Source: Bigelowiella natans CCMP2755 (taxonomy: Eukaryota; Cercozoa; Chlorarachniophyceae). Taken from it: DNA of 64,000 nucleotides. Shown in pieces: positions 27,380-41,769 of this stretch (the stretch's first letter is position 1; each line of letters starts with the position of its first letter). Both the position numbers and the translations under genes were made by a program. The stretch lies in assembly GCA_000320545.1 (NCBI GenBank), contig ADNK01002524.1, forward strand, positions 25,001-89,000, given 5' to 3'. The notes under the pieces were generated by a model that did not search any database, had not been told where the DNA came from, and saw only the letters and a list, made by a program, of their open reading frames with translations.

Positions 27380-28072
27380 TTAAATGCTAAGTCGGTTGCT
27401 CCTTCCAGCGTTAGAATTGCCCCTGTTGTCTCGCACTGCTGCATAGCCTGCTCCAGAGAATTTTCTTGACACCGAAAACTTGCGAGCCCAGTCGCCAGAA
27501 GGTGCCCCACCAATACCTGTTCCCAAAACGAATCATAATAATTAGCATCTTTATCGTCTTGAACAATTACAAATTCCGCATGTTTCATCGAAGGATATTA
27601 CTCTTCTTGAGGGTTTGAGAGAATTTTCTCGATTGTTGGGCATCCATGCGCACTTTTGGCTTTCTTTTGACCAAATTTAGGTAAGCTTCTCGATCTACAA
27701 TCTGATTATTTTGTTTGTAGTAGATAGATGGCCATCGCCAAATCAACGATTATTCACAATATAATACAATGTTGCACATTTTGCACCGCCACATTAAAAC
27801 ATTAACACCACCTTGTACTTATCCAATGCCCAGTATGTAAGCATTTTGAGGCAATCTTGGACGCAGAACCAAATGAGTACATATATCCACACCATTACTG
27901 CGGTGTATGCAGTAATCTTTTCCATACCTGCAACGATGATAAAGATGATGATAATTATGAATGATAGTGATAGTGATGCAGTGGGTGTGATGTTAGCATG
28001 TAAGGTTTCCTTGATAAATAATAATTTTGATGTGCTAACATCATCAAGAGATGATGCAAAAATAAATCTACG

Positions 28073-28109
<37 letters not shown>

Positions 28110-30916
28110 CCAGCACACGATCATTCACATTCATTCACGCGCATGCATGTATACTGGGTGACCTCCAAAGGAAGCAGTTGTGGAGAGGAATGTCATTGCC
28201 AATGTAGCTAGGGCACCAGCACATAACAACGCAGTAGCAGGACGGCGAGTGAAAAACCTGAGGTGGGTGAGGTGTATGAGGTGTATGAAATGAAATGAGA
28301 CAAAGGATGATGATGCATGGGTTGGTGGTGTACGGGATATTCGTTCAATCCATTATTGTTCCCATTTTTGAATTGCACCAGGTTTCTCATACAAACGTCA
28401 TGTGCCCGCTATCATCATCATCCTCATCACGCTCTTGACAGATTTTTGCATGAAATATGATCGATGATAGTATTGTATGAAGTAGTACCAGTCTCTTGTA
28501 CGAGCTGCAAAAACAGTGATGAAATCCGAGAGGCAGAGGTTGAGGAAGAGTAAGGATTGAACGTTGCCATACGATGCGTGACATCCTTCAAAGAATACAC
28601 ATTGCATTCCATCTCCCCCATGACCAGCAGCGAAGCCAATGAGAAGAAGCAGCACTGACTCAAGCATAGCAGTGAATCCTAACACTGAGCTAATGATGAA
28701 CACTTCCTTAAGTTGCCAATCTTGTGGCGTATGTGCTGCTGTCACATTGTCTCTCGAGATGGTCAGCACGCATGCATCGTTGACGAGGGTAATCAATACA
28801 ACAGCCAACACTGGTAAACGGAAGTTCTTTTCCGACGTGTTTTCGAAATGATTTGCGGGACGGAAGAAGATAGCAACAAAGAAGAAAAAAATCAACTGAA
28901 TTGTGCCTGCAATACGGTAGATACAGTAGTTTCTCACTCGCTGGAAGATTTTCCTACTCATAATCATAGCTGTGATAATGACAGAAAGACCAGGTTCAGT
29001 AAGGACGATATCAGCTGCATTGCGTGCCGCATCGGTAGATCCCTCCACAGCAATTCCAATTTCAGCTTTCTTCAATGCAGGGGCGTCGTTGACACCATCA
29101 CCAGTCATACCTACAATCTGCCCACATTCTTGCAAAATTTCAACAATTTTATACTTGTCCTCAGGAAGAACCTCCGCGAAGCCATCCGCTGCAAGAATCA
29201 TATCCTCTCTGTTATTTTGGCCTTCAGTTGGATATGCTTCCTCCGTTTCAGGCGCATCTCTCATAGCATTAACACTATGAATCGTCGTTCCCATACCAAG
29301 TCGTCTTGCAGTCTCAATAGCAATAGCCGTATGATCTCCAGTAATCATCTTTACTTGCACCCCCATGTTCTGCGCTTTAACAATGGTAGCTTTAGTGTCG
29401 GTTCTTGGAGGGTCAAAGAGGGAAAGAACTCCTGCAAACTCGAAAGCTCCTTTATCGTTATTAATTGTTGTTGCAACACCCAATGCACGGTAGCCTCTAT
29501 CAGCAAGGTTATTAACGGTATTAAGTGCTTTTTGCTCAACACGGTGCCTATCATCGCACAACTCCAGAATCTGAGGCGTAGCACCCTTTGTCACCTTGAA
29601 TTTGCCTAATAATTTGTGAGGATAATGCTGACGATTAGATGATAATCATCTTTGCATCGACGAAGGAAGAAAGAGAAATGGAAACTATAGTTACGCAAAA
29701 ACATGGATAGAATAATTGAACAGTGCATAATGCAATATGTTTTGCTGTGCTGATATTCATTACCAACTCTAACAGTTGTATTGCTAATTGATTCATAGTC
29801 GTATTACTGGTGTGGCCCCTATCTCCTCCTCCTCCTCCTCATTATTATTATTACCTTCTTTATGGTGAGCGATGGACGCTTCAGTACGCTTGATTGAAGG
29901 ATCGAAGGGAAGGAAATCAACTTGTTTGTATTCCAACATCTGTGCCTTTGATACGTGTTCCAATGCCTTGTTCATGATGCACGTATCAATTGCATCCTGG
30001 TAAACAAATTGAAATAATTGAATAAATAAATTACTTCTTCCATGTAGATCATTGCTATTTCTCTTGAATGACTAGCTATAAATATGGATAATGGGACAAG
30101 ATGATGATATGATGACGGACATCAGAAGGCAAACAAACATTCACAACGCACTCACACGACGCGTGGTATTTTAGCGTAGTTGCGGTATGTTAAGTTGACA
30201 CACACAAATATCACACACTTGTTTACCTGTCCTTCATCAAGGCGCTTGGCAGCTAAAGACGACAAAAAAACCTAAACGGATATGATATTAGTGGATATAA
30301 AGACGACAAAAAAACCTAAACAGATATGATATTAGTGGAGGATAAGGAAGGATATTTTGTACAATACAATATGATTGACTGTATTACCATCCGCTTAGCA
30401 TCCATTTTTTTATCAAAGATGATAGGATCATCAAGCTGCAACTGGTTCAGAGTCAATGTTCCTGTATTATTATTTCTTTTTTATTATTTTCTATATGAAA
30501 CACCCACCACATTATTATTGACCAATTGATTATTGGAACAAGTGAGGAAGACAAGTTTAACAATAAAAGGAGGCATAATTTCCTTCTGAAGTATCATGAT
30601 CATGAGTGCTTCATTACCTGTCTTATCTGAGCAGAGGGTGTGCATTCCAGCAAGTTCCTCGATAGCAGAAAGACGACGTACAATGGCTTTCTCTTTTGCT
30701 AGTAAGTTGGCACCAACAGCCATAGTAACTGTTGCGACAACCTAAAAGATTAACAAATTAATATTTGAGCGATAAAGTAGATAATCACGCACCATTTGAA
30801 CTCAACACGAAACCGTCCGTATTTTCGCTTAAAATATAATAACCACTGCAATAACTACAACACACCAGAATCATACTGTTTCCTTACTGTTTGGGTATCA
30901 CCACCACCACCACCAT

Positions 30917-30953
<37 letters not shown>

Positions 30954-31373
30954 GGATATTATATCTGAAAAATAGCACCTGCATAGCGATAGGAATAGAT
31001 GCGATTAGCAATACCACAGCCGTTCCTATTCGATCAGTAGTTAGTTATCTATCGATGGATCAACATGCTCACGAAGAAATTGCAATTTTGAATATTCTTT
31101 TTCTTTTGTTGTTGTAAATGTTGTGTTATTGCTCTGCTACTACTACTACTACTACTACTATTATTACTACTACTACTACTCACTCACCAACAGAGGTAAG
31201 AACTTCCCCGGAAGATGTTCCATTATCAGCGAGCAACACGCCAAGAATGACGAAGACAAGAACGATGGCAAGACCCATCAAAAACATCATCACCTGGATT
31301 CAGAATAAACAACATCACCAGAGAAAACAATTGAATCAGGAAAAAATTAAATAGCTACGACTGCCAAATGACG

Positions 31374-31408
<35 letters not shown>

Positions 31409-31606
31409 AGCATATTGAAATATTGAAAAATCTTCCGTATTCCCATGATATTATCAAGAAATAAACGCATTTCCGTATTATATATAAATGAACATATTGT
31501 GAATGTGATAGTTAGTTGTTGTTTATTATTATTATTATTATTACGCTAAAGAGGACGCGTTGAAAACGACCAACTTGCTCCACTTCCGCGATCTAAGAGG
31601 GTTTAA

Positions 31607-31642
<36 letters not shown>

Positions 31643-32431
31643 CATTATTCCAACAGTGCTCATGATACTACCATGCCAGCAGCTCTCCCAAAGAACGTAT
31701 TTGAACCTGTTTTTGATACGATTGCCTCCATTTCACCTAGGAGCAGAACCCATATTATAACAATATCAGAGTGCTGCAAAGTACATAAATAGTATATGCT
31801 TGTTGTTCTCTTCATCCTCCTTTACGATATCAATGTTACTACCTCTCTTGACTGTTGCGCCCATCTTAGCGATGTCTCCCTTCCGAAGAGTTACAGGCAA
31901 AGATTCACCTTAACAATAATAACAACAATATTAATAATAATAATAAGATGACCAAAATACAATAAAGCAATGGGAGGGAAAAGGGTAAATTATTACTACT
32001 ACTACTTATACTTCCTCGATAAATTGTAGTAAGGCATGAATGTGCGGATAAAGCTACTACTACCTGTAAGAGCAGCTTGATCAACCTGCAAAGTTTTGTC
32101 CCCTATACACACATACATAGAAATATCACCACTATGTTCAATCACATCAACATCGTTAGTAGTTATGGCTGGTGAGAATATTAGCGACGATTCAATTTTT
32201 CAAAGTAAATCTTTTATGTTAGTTATCATACGACGGTCACTGGCAATACTAAAACTAGCATTACCACAATAATAATCATAATAACAATGATACTACTAAT
32301 TATGTTGACCACGGAGACTGCAGTCTGCAGGAATTGTCCCTCCAATTTGAAGCACTACAAGATCTCCAGGCACCAACTCACGAGCATTCACAATTCTTTC
32401 GATGAGACCATCACAACATAGCACCGAACAG

Positions 32432-32469
<38 letters not shown>

Positions 32470-33932
32470 ACAAATCAAAAAACGAGTTGATTTCAATTTG
32501 AAAGAAGCAAAATAATTTTACGATTGATGAGTAATTAGAGTGACCGGACTAGACACAAGTACTTACTGGAATTTTCCGTCTCTCTTGACATTTGCTTTTG
32601 GCTTAAGTGAGTTCTTGAGAGCAGCAATCGCATTACCAGCGTTATGTTCCTATTATCGTGATGGATATTTAGCGGACAACATCGAGGAGGGAGAACATCG
32701 AAAAACTCAAAACCAAGTGATTGAGATGGAAAAAATACAGAAATTTCATGATTGAAAAGAAGATAGGCAGTTAAAAAATAATAGAATGTGAAAATATTAA
32801 GAATAATTTGATATTTACACACACCACACCTCGAAAAAGGCAACGGTTCCATTGATGAATTGCAGACCCAAGAGCACACCAAAATCAGGCCAATGAGAGC
32901 TCCGACCTATATGCACACATGTAAACATATAATTATTATCATTATTATAAAAGCTGTTAAGCTACTTCTTCCCCGTCACAAGCAGGAAAACCTCCTCCTC
33001 CTCCTCCTTATTTACAGCGAACAAAGCAGAGATAACACGATGGTAATAATACCCACCCGATAAGCACTGAATAAGCTCCACAATGGCAGCCAACCAAATC
33101 ATACAAGGCATAGGCCCCCAGAAGAAAGAGAGAAACTTAAGGATGACGCTTTCTTCTTTCTCAGGAAGCTGAAGACACGTCAACTCTCAGTGGAAGTGAT
33201 ACTAACGTGAACAACACGTTTAGTAGCACAACAGTGAGTGTTCCATCCATTTTAACCCATTTACAGAATATGTAACGTATGTTAAAATCACAGCAATTTT
33301 TGCTATATCACCTCGTTGTAGCCAAATTTAGTGAGGCGGTTCATTGCTTCTTCCGCAGTAAGACTATATCACCATTAGACAGAGAAATCTTTGTCAAACA
33401 GTGACGACATCGATGACAGTTTTTCGAGGCATACGCCTTAGTGGCGATTCATATGCATTATGAGATGCAAAACGATTTTTGTCATCATCTTATTTTAAGT
33501 ATAGTCTAGGAACAACCCGTCTTCCCCCGTATTCATGAGCTCTGCATACTAACAAACAGGTATATTAATCGTCAGCAATTCGAATTAAGTGCAGAACTAA
33601 AATATGCTGCTACCATCTTCTCTTCGGCTTCGTCACTCATTATTGCATTGCCTACACATGTCAATAAAACCCGGTTGAGTTATGAGCTGTATAGCACTTG
33701 TTCCAATTTTTATCAACGAAAAGAATTTGTCATAAAAAATCAAAATATATTTGTTCCACTCATTTGTACCTAATTCAGGATCCTTCCCCGTATCTGCTCC
33801 TCCTTGATATCCACCGCCACCATTCCCTTTGGTTTCTGGCTTGTAATCAACCTTGTCGATATCGGTAGTAACGGTGGAGTACCCTTCTCCTTTCCCAGCC
33901 GTTAGCCGTGCTTTCTCTGCCTTCTTTGGCAT
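27380..33932 (-). CDS. P-type (P3A) plasma-membrane H+-ATPase
   Basis: About 23 exons encode roughly 1,000 residues. The start is the ATG at 33932 ([19 protein letters not shown]). Family landmarks in order: [18 protein letters not shown]1 [21 protein letters not shown]2 [20 protein letters not shown]; the actuator segment [20 protein letters not shown] and [14 protein letters not shown]3–M4 with [20 protein letters not shown]; the phosphorylation motif CSDKTGTLTL split by an intron; the nucleotide-binding [11 protein letters not shown]; and hinge [20 protein letters not shown] in the large exon 29605–28489. The enzyme pumps protons out across the plasma membrane using ATP. The last exon 27516–27380 was chosen by splicing from 27602, giving a basic Ser-rich tail with RKFS repeated and ending RLSI. 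Without that splice the protein stops at 27585. Confidence 0.9.
30255..30340 (-). repeat. 44-bp tandem duplication copying a splice acceptor
   Basis: Two copies (about 30255–30297 and 30299–30340) each contain the minus-strand intron end CCGTTTAG or CTGTTTAG followed by the exon start GTTTTTTTGTCGTCTTTA. Only the copy nearer the exon body (around 30283) gives an open frame into [12 protein letters not shown]; the other reaches a stop codon. Confidence 0.85.
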
Positions 33933-36015
33933 CGTGAAATGACGGCACTTCTAAAATTTGGTGGTTTTGGAAAATTTATGTATGCACGTTATCCCCACAG
34001 AAATCACCATTCGAAGCATGGAACTACACTCATTATTAGATCTAGGCGCCATGCATACACTAACACACCTGCTGTTTGAAGTCTTCCCAGAATAAATATC
34101 TTTGTATTTTTGCCGTAGATCTTCGTTTGTATTCCAAATGTATGGGCATTTCGTCATTAAGACAACATCTGTATGAGTAAATCTGATCTAATTTACATCC
34201 TCTTATAAACCCTAAACCTTGTGTAACGCTTGGCGCAAAAAACTATTTTCATGGAAGAATACCAGTAGGAACTTTTGGCAAAAGTATACTACGACAATTT
34301 TGTCGACAAGCGTACATGTAGCAATGCAGCTCAAGCCGACATTCATTTTTTTTATCTACGAATAGATCTAGATCTACAGGTAGATCTAATGTTAAAAAAT
34401 AAAAAAATATCACAAAAAGAAATATAACCGCCTTGGTTCAAACTTAACACTGTCAATACCGGTCATTAACAAACATTGTATGACCTTTTTGTCGTACATG
34501 GACAATGGACTACGCTTGGATGGTCCTCCTACATACTTGAAGGTTTTGACTACACAAGCCACATACGTCGTACGCCTTTTTCTTTTGCCCTAGTTTCAAA
34601 AATTCCAAAAGAGCATGGCATTTGCTGGAATGAAATTTAGCTTGAAAACTCGGCGAAGTTTCAACAATTCCCCCATCATCGCAAGCTTTCGTCTTCTGCT
34701 CACATCTGTACCATTTTTTATGAAAGTATTCGCAAGTTGTTATGGTGTAGAAAATGATTCACAGCAAATTTATAAAGCAGAAGAGTGGTGAGAATAAATC
34801 GATTTCACTAAAAAATGTGTAAATGTTACGATGTTTCTAGAAGATGTTTCTACAAGATCTATGGAAACAAAACTTGTGCGACAATAAGTAGATCGCTGCA
34901 GCAACAAGAAGCGGTACGGTAGGAGTACTCCTCCTCTGTTCGTACGAGTATCATTATTATTGTTATTATTATTATGGTTACATTCCCATGCGATTTCCAT
35001 AGGATTTAGGATTTTTTCCCCCAAAAACATTGGAAATATTCCGGTCAATGCACATGTTGAGTTAAGCCCTTTGGAAATTCAACACTTTTCAGAGCAGCTA
35101 TCATCTTAATATCCTTAGCGAAGAAGTCTTAATTAAAGATGCGACAATGAAATTAATGCTTTAATCAATATAAATATCATGCAGGTCTCGTTTCAGGTTT
35201 AGAGTCGGAGATTCCCTATTCTGAGAACTTATCTGGAAAGTCAACTAAGAGCTGAGCTCTGTACCGACTGACGAATAAGTGAGGAGCAGCTAGGTGAAAC
35301 TTATTGGGGAGGTAGAGAGGTTAAACTGAGTTTAGATAAAGTTCTGTGCAATTTGTCGTCGAACATGTGGAGAGAGCGGCTCCCAGATTCGATGATAGAA
35401 AATGAATTCTGCAAACTAGCCGGCAAAAAAAATTGAAAACCTTGGCTTTCCGATGGCAACAGATTTCTTTTTTGCGTACATCTAAAAAATTACAACGAAT
35501 AGTATCGGTGTGTTAGCCCATATGATGATTCTGGCCGAATTATTATCCAATGCAAATGTTAGAAGCAATAGCTAATATGAGCGAGTGGATTAGTTCGCCA
35601 ATAAGGAATAATAATAAGAATTAGTTCGCCAATAAGGAATATATGCCAAGTGTCGATTCGAGCGCCGAAGTCATGCCAGCCACCAAAGATCATGATTTTC
35701 GGTCAATGGGAATGACCAGGAAATCACGCTGGCAGATACAGGCTACTATAGTAGTCAGGCATTTACGAAACCTGAAGAACCTTACTTAGCGTGAGATAAC
35801 TTTCACATTTCTAGCTACTCACACTTTCCATCCTCACGTCACTAATCCCAATCCCCCTTCTATACTGGTTCTGTGTTTTATCTTTCTTTTATAATAGAAT
35901 ATTGCAAGTGCAAAGTAACAAAAACTCCCTCCCTCGACGTACAATTCGTCGATACGTCTTGGACACTTAAAATTGATAACAACGACGATAATACACAAGG
36001 AGCAAACAATCAAGT

Positions 36016-36057
<42 letters not shown>

Positions 36058-36323
36058 ACAGTAGTAGTAGTAGTAACAGTAGTAGTAGAAGAAGAAGAAG
36101 GAGGGAGGAGGAGAAGAAGAAGAAAGAAATAGTAGTCTACGAGTCCTTTGAACAAAGTCAATAGTGTCATCATCAGTACTACGATTAATTGAAAGAAGTC
36201 GAAGGAATTAAGTAGCGGGGTTGGTTGACTGACTCACTGACGGCAAGAACAAAGAATAATATTACACAACTTATTACTTCTTTGCAGAATCAACAGACTT
36301 ATAGTATACCAATACAATAAGTT
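33933..36323. other. Divergent spacer between H+-ATPase and the STN7-like kinase
   Basis: About 2.4 kb, A+T-rich, without the GCATGC/CTAG island signature. It holds short reading frames, a direct repeat of TTAGTTCGCCAATAAGGAAT near 35591 and 35622, and a (TAG)n/(GAA)n block at 36018–36128 just upstream of the kinase start. An open minus-strand frame at 34510–34758 is noted separately. Confidence 0.45.
34510..34758 (-). other. Open Cys-rich reading frame of unknown nature
   Basis: Eighty-two codons are open on the minus strand without an internal ATG. They contain CEYFHKKWYRCEQKTKACDD, later KCHALLEFLKLGQKKKAYDV and CGLCSQNLQVCRRTIQA before a stop. The spacing of Cys residues recalls a zinc-binding segment, and the piece may be an exon or a remnant of a mobile element. 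I cannot name a family and see no convincing splice partners. Confidence 0.25.
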
Positions 36324-37223
36324 ATGCTGATGACGGAGAGGGAAACAACGGCGAGAAGGATAAACTTTCCTGTTAAAGCAGCAACCATCGTATTTGTTAT
36401 ATCTACTGTCGCTGCAAGTGCAGCATTCTTGTATTATGCTGATGGTGGAGACCAACGCATTCTTGCGTCTCCAAGAACTACAATAGCAGCAGCATCACCA
36501 CCGGTACAGAGTAGTAGTAGTAGTAGTAGTAGGAGGAGGAGTGGTACACCACAGAGACGTCGTTATCTGATGAAGGTTGGAAGAAAGGGGCATCATTACC
36601 AGGTATCTGTTTATCTATCTACGGCAGTGGTTGCTAAGTTACACAACTACGATTAAGAAATCATGTTAATAGTGGTAGTAGTTTCCGCTGCTGCTGCCAA
36701 GATGATTGATTGATGACATAGGAGCGATGAGTTTGGTGCAGCTGCTGCTTCCACGAGTTTGCATACACTCTTCTCGTGTTTCCCTTTAATTTCATATGAT
36801 ACTGATATCGATTATTGAATTCGCATATATCGTCTTCATCCGTTTTGTAAGGAGGAGTCGTCGGCCTTTTCTGTTTCATTGAATCATCTGAAGCAACAAC
36901 AGAGAAAAGGCAAGATTTCAGAAGTTCTTCGGGCTAATGTTGAGGTAAATAATCAATCTTTGATGAGTACTCAAACAGAGGAATGGACGTTATGATAAAT
37001 GGCAGCCCAATCTATCGACTCCACGTCTTCTTCTTCATCATAGACAATATTTTATTAAATTGATATGATATTGTTTTTCTTCATCTTCTTCTCGTTCGAA
37101 ATAGGTTCCATCTTCAGATATTATTGAAGCCGTTTCATCTTCTGCTTTACATCTCAAGGATCTTCATGATAGTTTATTATCATCGACAGGAGAAGGAGTA
37201 GTAGTTCATCATCAGGTATATAT

Positions 37224-37286
<63 letters not shown>

Positions 37287-37990
37287 AGCATGAGCAGCAA
37301 AGAACGTGAAGAGGAACCATATATTCAGAATACAGCAGAACTAAATAGCACCATATAATAGCGTCACTACTGCGTATTATTACTGTACTGTATGATGATT
37401 TCCTTACTTCTCCTTCTGTTGTATACTATGTGTTTAATGAAACAATCAGCTCCACGACGAAGCTACCACTACTACTACAGCAGCAGCAGCAGCGCAGCAA
37501 ATGTTTGATTTAGCTTCCGAGCCTGTTGTCCTTCCATGTCATCGAATGCGATGTAAGAAGAAACAACACAGCTACAATAACTCATTTTGACAGCACCAGC
37601 ATCAGGAGCACCATCCCATAATTGAATTCATCATTAATGTGGTGGTGGTGGTGATGATGATTATGATGATGATGATGATGATGATTAACGTCGTGGTCGT
37701 AATCATCCTTTTCGACACCACCAAACCCCACCACCACCTAACCCTCTTCACTTCTTCTTCTTCTTCTTCTCCTTCCTCTCTTCAGGCACAACAGCACAAC
37801 CTGCTACCCCAGGATTAAAAAAAGCGGTTAGTTTGTTTGTTTTCTAACGATGTCTTCTAACTACACCACTACTGCTACTACACTTATGTTATGGATGCAT
37901 AGTAAGTAGTAGTAGTAGTAGTAGTAGTAGTTTTGTAGAATTTTGATACTTTTTTTCCATAATGTTTTTCCTTCCTTCCTGCCCCCCCCC

Positions 37991-38033
<43 letters not shown>

Positions 38034-38397
38034 TCATACTAGGGTGTTGCATTGCTCTCAGCACTGTTCTTATACCTTACGTCAACACCGGGAGTGCTGG
38101 CTGGAGTCTTAGACATGTATGATGTCAAATCAAGAAGAAGAAGAAGAAGAAGAAGAAGAAGAAGAGAAAGAAGATCATTTCTAGTAGTATTGACATCATT
38201 ATCTTACATACATCTCTTTGAAATAAATAAATGTATGTTGTTGTGATTGAATGATAACAGTGATAGTCATCACCACCGTCCTAATAATAGGTATCTAATC
38301 GCCCCAATCCAAAGACTCATCGAGCCAAACTTCAAGTACGTGTTACTTTCTGTGTGTGTGTGTGTGAGTATGTGTAGTGGATGATGGTAATAATAAC

Positions 38398-38433
<36 letters not shown>

Positions 38434-38877
38434 TAAGAGATGATGACCAGTGTTGATAATATCATCGGTGTAGTGATGAAAGGGAGAGAGGGGGGGGGAG
38501 GGAGGGGGCGGGGATAGAAGAAGAATAAGAGAGGATATAATATGATAGAATATGCTGGTGTCAAAATTCATCATACAATCAATCTACATTTGTTTCTGCT
38601 ATTTCACTATTGATTTATCATCATCATCATCGTCATCGTCATCGTCATCTATCATAGTAGCAGAAGTAGTAGCCAGCAGCACTTCATCCTCACTCTGTCC
38701 TTAATGCTACTACGACGGAGTTAAGTGGTTATTTTCATTCATCGCATTATCGTGCATGGTGTTTCAGATATAATCTTGACGATTTAGCTATTGGAAAGAT
38801 GATAGCTGAGGGCGGATTTGGAGAAGTATATAGAGCTACGCTCATTGGCAAAAAGCAGACACGAGATGTATGTTAGG

Positions 38878-38922
<45 letters not shown>

Positions 38923-38937
38923 ATTTATGTATGTCTG

Positions 38938-38974
<37 letters not shown>

Positions 38975-40696
38975 CGCTATACAACAAATTTCTTAAGTAA
39001 CCACTAAAATCATACACTGTGAAATGTTCATTTTGTCATCATCATGTAAGTATACATCATCATCGGCAGGTTATCGTCAAACGAGCAAAAGAATTTGGGA
39101 GACCTGAGGTTACTATTAACTATTAAACACAGGAGGAATAGTAATCTAGAGTTGGTGAGGAGGAGGAGGAGGAGGAGGAGGAGGAAAAGTAGAATATTCT
39201 CATCATACTATCTCTCTGATAAAACACATGAATGAAGTAGCATTTATTTCAATATTTCTAGTAAATAAGTCTATGTTTTTCTGCCTAAACCTCCATCATA
39301 ACGTATATATTCCTCATTCTAGTCTTGAATGCTACTTAGTTGCTGCAAATCATCATCAGCACCATCATCATCGTTGTGACTGTCGCTGTTATTGGTGTAT
39401 TATTAACATCTTCTTCCTTCTGTGGAACATCACTACTACCACAACTACTTTATGCATAGGTTTGGATGAATGAGCGCATGCAGAGATCCGCACCTGGTGT
39501 TATTGCAGAGTATATCACAGCGTTTAACGAAGACACAGAAGACTCGATGTAATACGTCTACTACTACTGCCCCTCCCCTTGCATTATTTCCTTTTTTGCT
39601 TGGCTCCCTCACTCACTAGTAATCTCACTAATTTCATCGTATTCATGCTTAAGAAACTTGCTCCTTGTTTTTCCCCTTCTTCTTTTTCTCCTCTTTCGTC
39701 TTCGTGTCAGCTCAAGTCCTATTTTGCTGGTGTGGAATAATGAGGGAGAGTATACTCTATCGAGCTTAATGACAAAACAGGTTATCGCTTATTCTAAGGG
39801 GGGGGTTGCAGTAGTAGAAGAGTAGTAGTAGTAGTAGTAGTCAAAACAGTTGATAGAATGTTCCTCACATTACTATATGATGATAACGATATTGAGAAAT
39901 CGAAGAAGAAAATGCCGGCAATAACAACTCATCATTTGTTTTGTGTTGTTTGACTCTGATTTGATGAGTCGTTCTTCGCCTATCTTCGCCGACCTGACAC
40001 CGTCAGTCTTTTTTCTCTCTCTTCACGACCTCACACTGCTCAGTTGTGGATCAATTCATTCTTTTTCTTCGTATTCTACTAGCAATATTCTGCTGCCACC
40101 TTTAACTTACTACGACTACTACTACGACTACTACTACTACTACTACGACTACTACTACTACTACTACTACTACGACTACTACAGGATTTTCCCTTCAACG
40201 TTGCTCCTTTGCTGTTTGATGAATCCCAACTTCCAATGGACAAAACTAAAGAAAACAAGATTAAGATTATTCAAAGGATTATGGAACAAATTTTGTCAGG
40301 TACTACTACTACTAGTAGTAGTACTACTACTAGTAGTATTAGAGCATACATAAACAGAGTAAGTAGTAGTCGTGCCAATAAATCACACATCACTATCACC
40401 ATTATCATCATCATCATCCAGTACCAGAATTTGGGTCAGTGAGATATCTCATCCTGGTGTATAATCTGCATGTATAATAATGATGACCGCATCTTCTATT
40501 CTATCATTTATGATATATAATAATTACCACGCTTGCTACCTCATCCTTCAAAAATGCTATCATCACAAATGATCTTTGGCATCATCATCCTCCTCCTCCT
40601 CTTTCTCTCTTCCTCCTGATGTACATATGCTAATTCTTCTTCTTTTTCTTGTTCATCTTCTTCTTTCCTTTCGATATATTCACATACATAATGCTA

Positions 40697-40737
<41 letters not shown>

Positions 40738-41099
40738 CAATATTGATTGATAACAATAACAAAAAAAAAATACTACTACTACTACTACAGGATTGAAAGC
40801 ATGCCATTCTACTGGTATAGTCCACAGAGATATAAAGCCGCAAAACTTTATAGTGTCGCAAAGAGATAAAAGAGTCAAGCTTATTGATCTAGGTGGTGGT
40901 GCTGCTGCTGCTACTATGAGTAGTAATAGTTAGTAGTAGTAGTACTGGTGGGAGATAATGAATCGTAGCATGATGATAGAATCATTTTCAAACAGAACAA
41001 ATATCCAATAATAACTCAGAACATCTATCAAATAACTAATTATCCTTTTCCTGATTTTTTCCTTGTATCTCCTATATCAACAATCAGTGTGGTTATGGA

Positions 41100-41135
<36 letters not shown>

Positions 41136-41234
41136 AATGATAACTATGATGGTGCTGCTGATGATGATGATAATAATCTTATTTCCGTACATCATTAGGA
41201 GCTGCTGCTGATCTTCGCATTGGAATTAATTATG

Positions 41235-41277
<43 letters not shown>

Positions 41278-41456
41278 TAGTATAAATATAACGAGGAAGA
41301 AGTAGATATATGAAATTGAGTAAATACAATCTAACGTGCATTATTATAGCATCGATAGATACTTACTACCACCCATTCTTCTAGGTACCGAACGAATTTC
41401 TGTTAGATCCTCGTTATGCTCCTCCTCAGCAGTACATCATGTCAACAAGTAAGTAC

Positions 41457-41501
<45 letters not shown>

Positions 41502-41527
41502 AGTACATCATGTCAACAAGTAAGTAC

Positions 41528-41574
<47 letters not shown>

Positions 41575-41734
41575 ATTTCATAGCTATCTGAAAGGGTTTT
41601 GCAATGACAATGTAAGTGTGGAAGATGTGATGAAAATCATGATAGAGTGGAAATATAGTATTAACTACGTACGTACGATGAAATGGAGAAGGCACTTCTC
41701 TAGCCAACAATTTTGTTATTTGCTCTTATAAATG

Positions 41735-41769
<35 letters not shown>

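Noticed and set aside
27361-27588. 75-codon frame beginning at the ATGA overlapping the H+-ATPase stop
   Set aside because: It is better explained as an 88-bp intron plus an out-of-frame reading of the last H+-ATPase exon, which encodes a plausible pump tail.
28848-29609. 253-codon plus-strand frame
   Set aside because: It is the antisense shadow of the large H+-ATPase exon, whose minus-strand translation holds the conserved [10 protein letters not shown] hinge.
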